This document shows positions 60,201 through 64,000 of a DNA stretch of 64,000 nt, piece after piece; the first letter of the stretch is position 1; each line of letters starts with the position of its first letter. The stretch comes from Plantago major (Eukaryota > Streptophyta > Magnoliopsida > Lamiales > Plantaginaceae), in the NCBI GenBank assembly GCA_026545765.1, contig JAIFAC010000125.1, positions 1 through 64,000 on the forward strand, read 5' to 3'. Made by a program: the position numbers and the translations under genes. The notes beneath the pieces are model-generated. The model was not told the origin of the DNA and did no database searches. It was given only the letters and a program-made list of their open reading frames with translations.

Positions 60201-62040
60201 AATGAGCACTTGCTTAAGGGACATGGATCCATTGACCAGCAACCCTGTTTCCATCTGTATATTTTTCAACCACTGTTGGAATAAGGAGGATTCAATGGCT
60301 TTCCTGCAAGAACCATAGATTCAATAAATCAAAGGAAAGCAATAAAAAGAAGGTTCAAAATCTGAAATAAGGAAAAGGAGGGAAGAATTTTCAAAGAGCA
60401 GGCCTCTGCCATAAAATTTCTTACTCTGAGTTATCGGAAAAATGAATTAGTTCGCAGCAAACAACAGGAAATTGAAGTATCTTGAGAGCGGAATACTAAT
60501 TACGCCCTCCATCAGCCAAATATTTACCCGTATTCATTTTATGGACGCCTGGTTAATAAATACCCATACCAAAAAATAGAAAGAAAGAAAAAAAAGTAAA
60601 CTCTACTAACCACTATTCTTCTTACTTTATTATCTATTTTTCATACTTTTTCCACTCTTTATCATTTCTATCCCTACTTTAATACCCACTAAACAACTTT
60701 ATCATTATTTATTCATATTCCTATAAGAAGCCCCACAAGAGAAGTTTCCCAAGCTTAGGCGGACTGAGGTAGTACTATAGAAGAATGATTATTAAGCCTT
60801 AATTTTATGGTGAAAGAAAACTGGATTCACAACCCTGCTAAATGCCAATTCACGTTTCTATTCTTCATCCCTTTCTAGACATATTTTTTTAGCAATAATA
60901 GGACTACAATTTGGCTGTTAAAAACAAATCATAACTAGCATGTTGCTTCCCTGCCCCTACGTAACTACTCCTGTCAATCGTAGATTATCAGGAGACATAC
61001 AGTTATTAACTTTTGTCCCGTGGTCATCTCTTACAAAATACACATTGTATTCTCATACTTAGTGTAATGTGCACAAAAGGAGGAAAGTGAAAAGTAGTGT
61101 CAGTATACCTAGCAACCAAGTACAAAAAACAAAACAAGGCAAAATGAACCCGACTTCTGAGGCATCCCTGATCCCTCTCAAGTAGTGATATCTTCTTGCT
61201 CACCCTTTTTGTAGAGATAAGCACGTGCAGTTAATGTTGATGTTGATACATCGACTATTAAAAACTTTTTCACAGGTCGAGATATCGGGAAATTCTGTCT
61301 GTTCTTTTGCAAGTCCAACAGCTTGTTAAATTAGAAAAAAATACAGTATATTTGAATGGAATTTCCTCTCAACATTTGATCCCTTTCTACATAAATGACC
61401 AACATAAGTTATACTAAAAGCTAACTTATTGCCAATTAAGCAGAAACCTATTACATTAGTTACCAAATTTGTTCCCAATTATATCCAAGTCCAATGAACT
61501 GGTGTCAGGTATTTCTGAATTTCAAGTTTCGAGAAAAGATGGAACATTATGATCTTGCAATTTCGCTATCACACATTCAAATCAAATAACATTATTGACA
61601 ATGTAAGTCAGTGGAGAGGACCAAGTATACTATACCATAATAAGTTAATCATAGGCCAATACATGTTTATATATGTCAGGCCCAGAGCCTGTATTCCTCG
61701 TTAATAGTTTATATGAGTTTTATCACATACTAAACATGTTCGCAAATGAATTGCAGGTTAGAAATAATTAAAGCAAAAGAAAGAAAGAGAAGTAATTATG
61801 CCTGAAATCGGAGTGAGAGACACCGGAGGCGGCGACGACGGAGACAGGTTGGGCGAGTTGAGTGGGGAGGGTAATGGTATGGGTTAATTGTGTTTTTGGG
61901 GAAGAAGAAGAAGAAGAATACATGATCGAACTAGTTCTTGGTTTATGAGGAAAAATCCGATGAGGATGAGTTGAGTGGAAAAATGGGAAATTGGTGGAGC
62001 AGCTCACTCTCGATATAGGAACCACCTGCAGTATTCTCAT
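57214..62040 (-). CDS. NUDX14: Nudix hydrolase 14-like ADP-sugar diphosphatase, chloroplast
   Basis: In Arabidopsis NUDX14 hydrolyses ADP-sugars such as ADP-glucose in plastids. Seven minus-strand exons: 62,040-61,802; 60,303-60,198; 59,205-59,129; 58,819-58,727; 58,633-58,541; 58,073-57,975; 57,450-57,214; ~314 aa (Arabidopsis ~309). Residues 1-60 are Ser/Thr/Pro-rich, a likely transit peptide. The start is the ATG at 62,040 (MRILQVV). Then [55 protein letters not shown] and the Nudix box [20 protein letters not shown], split by intron 5 between RE and VEEETG. The end is [20 protein letters not shown] ... [13 protein letters not shown]. Oddities: intron 1 has a GC donor (AG|GCATAA), and exon 3 is one base short at its acceptor (CAG|GCGTAG; one more G restores GVDMF), giving a stop as written. 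Otherwise clean; likely functional if that base is a sequence error. Confidence 0.92.
60485..60785. mobile_element. Possible MITE in NUDX14 intron 1
   Basis: Left TACGCCCTCCATCAGCCAAAT and right GGCGGACTGAGGTAGTAC have the look of degenerate Stowaway-type ends. Between them is a T/A-rich body with CTTTATTATC/ACTTTAATACC phrases. No exact TA-bounded inverted repeat. Confidence 0.4.
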
Positions 62041-62339
62041 TTTCAGACACACACACTTTCTCTATTTTTACTATTTCCCCTCGTTTCAAAACCAAGTAGC
62101 AAGTACGTACTAAAAACTTTTGGGATGCAGTACACGAATTTCTTTATTAAACCACTACTAACACCTTCAAAACTGCCATGCGGGGTACTCGAGTGCCAAA
62201 CTTTGGACGGTTTAAATATGGATTCATGTTGAAAATGCTTACATTATCCCAATGTTGCACTCCATCTCAATCATATGGATGTTAAAGATGACATTTTTTG
62301 GGACAAGAGCGGGCCGATCAACTTTTCGAAACTCAATTC
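62041..62339. other. 5' flank of NUDX14
   Basis: Presumed promoter and 5' UTR of the minus-strand NUDX14 gene. (AC)n/(GT)n just upstream of the ATG. No clear TATA box. Confidence 0.4.
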
Positions 62340-62745
62340 CCCTACCCAAAAGATACGTGAGCCCAAGATAAGCGAAGGTTAGACTTTTAATTTGCCATCG
62401 GCTTGTTTAAAGTGATTCAACTTGAGCCTCAAAGGTTTAGAAAGTAAGTGGTTGAATAGTAATAAATGACTTACCTTCACAAGCGGTGAATGGCGCCTAT
62501 TTATAGAAATCATTCGGGAGACCAAGTCCCTTAAATCCTGGGCCGTGTCCTTGATAAACATGTGTCCCGGGATTCTAGGTAGATAAATCACTACTGGTCA
62601 AGGCTCGGGCCTGTGGTAGAAGATAATGGCCAGTAGGTCAGATAGCACCTCTGTAGGTCAGAGTATACGCCTCTGCCATTTATCTATTTCTTTGACCTAT
62701 ACATATCTCGGTGGTTCAACCTCGTAGGTCGGGGATCCGAGACAT
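62340..62745 (-). repeat. LTR-like fragment with TATA box (minus strand)
   Basis: TTCTATAAATAGGCGCCATT on the minus strand at about 62,491-62,510 is followed by a GAAG|GTAAGT splice-donor-like sequence (about 62,470). Then comes CTTTGAGGCTCAAGTTGAATC, a layout resembling the R/U5 part of Tat-type LTRs. No partner LTR or ends are visible. Confidence 0.35.
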
Positions 62746-64000
62746 GGATAAGTTCCGGGTGATAGACCGTAATACGATTTGGTTAATTCGTCTTCGTTCA
62801 TTAGGAGTTTTCTGTCTTAGGTCAGGCGACTTTGGTAAGGCTTATTTTAGTCAGAATCGAATCAATTGTTCAAAAAAGACTTCATCTTTATCAGATTTCA
62901 CACTTGATATATACAATTGATTCACTAGATATACAGTTTTTGTCCTTTTTTTATTTGAAGTTACTTTATGGAGTCGAATTTTGGGGGAAAAGGGTCTTTT
63001 GCACCAATGTTTCCACATTCATTTTCTATTGCTCAATTTGAAGAGACTTGTACAGTATATGGATTAGTTAGAGTTGGAGGGAGGGAATGTTATCCAACAT
63101 TAGAGCATATAAGATTATCACTACGTTTGGAATTAGTAGGTCCATACTTGTCCAAGCAATACACATTTTGTTGTTTGGTTCATAAATAAAAGTGGGCTTT
63201 CTGTTTGGGCTACAATTAAAATGGCAGCTCTCTAAGTAGTCGACTGGGCCGGTTGGCGGTTCTTGAGCCTATAGGGTTAATTAGTGTGATGAACCCTTTC
63301 ATAGTCCATATCACAAAAAAGACCCACCTCATCATTTTTGTTGGATTGAGAGACACTTGTACTTTTATGCATCAAAATGTCAATCTGTAATATAGTGCAA
63401 CAAAATGTACTATAGTGCAGTCTGCTATTTTACATAATTGTTGTCCATTTTTAATTTTTTTATATTTCATGAAATTCATTCATTTTTTCAAAATATTGCA
63501 TGCTATACTTCAGTGTAGCATGTTTTACAATAGTATAATGTCAATTTCATTATTGTATTTCCAAATTCTATAAATTTAATCCTGAACAAAATCCATTTGC
63601 TAACTTATCTCCTAATCAAAATTCAAAAATATCGTTTAGTTCATTAAACTAGAATTGGGCGGCTTGCACTTTAGTACTCCGTATGTATATGAATATGACA
63701 CTGCACATATTACCAAATTCATCAGGTTTTACTACATTTAAACTTCTATAGATCACAAAGGTGTTTCAGCTTCTTAATATTCCAAACAATTTGCTCGATA
63801 ATGTTATTTCCTTGTATATATGTGTATAATATTGTTTGTATCATTTCTTTTCTTGAGATCTTCTAGCTTTCGGCTTTCACCTCCAAGCCATTTGATGTAA
63901 CATATTGAGATAATGAGACAAACACAAATTCTTTTCACGAACTTTCAAAATACATGTATACGCTTTGTAAATCAAGACGGTGTTTAATGAAAGCACCATA
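62746..64000. other. Intergenic, no gene seen
   Basis: A 73-codon open stretch ends at 63,189 (ESNFGGKGSFAPMFPHSFSI...), matching nothing I recognise. The remainder is AT-rich, with stops in all frames. Confidence 0.35.

Overview
This is nuclear DNA from a flowering plant, most likely a eudicot. The evidence is spliced plant genes (a copper chaperone for SOD, a chloroplast-type Nudix hydrolase, a SHG1/BOD1-like protein, a subtilase and an AP2/ERF-like gene) lying in AT-rich DNA full of plant transposons. There is no operon structure, no CRISPR array and no rRNA or tRNA gene that I can see.

Layout. 1-25,200 is almost entirely nested transposons. An old LTR (called family A here) is interrupted by a CACTA element (1,435-5,690). 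It is interrupted again by a full-length Tat-lineage Ty3/gypsy retrotransposon (6,474-20,693) with an AATTG target-site duplication, two 0.84-kb LTRs, a broken gag-pol with a second RNase H, and a 6.5-kb 3' region that looks like an antisense gene. Downstream are a 5'-truncated LINE, a 718-bp hAT-type element, a deleted Tat LTR derivative and a Copia-like solo LTR (family B). 25,481-29,059 is a three-exon SHG1-like gene. 31,010-33,237 (minus) is a subtilase pseudogene. 37,748-40,714 is a six-exon CCS gene with a miR398 site. 41,150-47,900 is MITEs and LTR fragments. 48,501-49,203 is an AP2/ERF-like gene followed by five tandem EAR-type repeats. 50,285-55,460 is LTR remnants and MITEs, including a hAT element inserted in a MITE. 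55,925-56,711 is a second CCS-like gene lacking the copper-binding exons. 57,214-62,040 (minus) is a seven-exon NUDX14-like gene, tail to tail with it. The last 2 kb is repeat-like DNA.

How the genes relate. CCS delivers copper to Cu/Zn superoxide dismutase and is a known miR398 target in Arabidopsis. Here the first copy keeps a near-canonical miR398 site but has three single-base deletions in exon 4. The second copy has lost exons 3-4 and has a weakened miR398 site, yet its predicted splice product reads through. The other genes have no obvious functional link to one another.

Caution. Breaks in otherwise well-conserved coding sequence (CCS exon 4, NUDX14 exon 3, the AP2/EAR gene, the subtilase, gag-pol) are mostly one-base losses in short homopolymers, and the two Tat LTRs differ largely by small indels. 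Some apparent pseudogenization may therefore be residual long-read assembly error. I found no convincing wholly new system; the most unusual items are the AP2-like gene with five EAR repeats, the CCS pair, and the antisense unit inside the Tat element.
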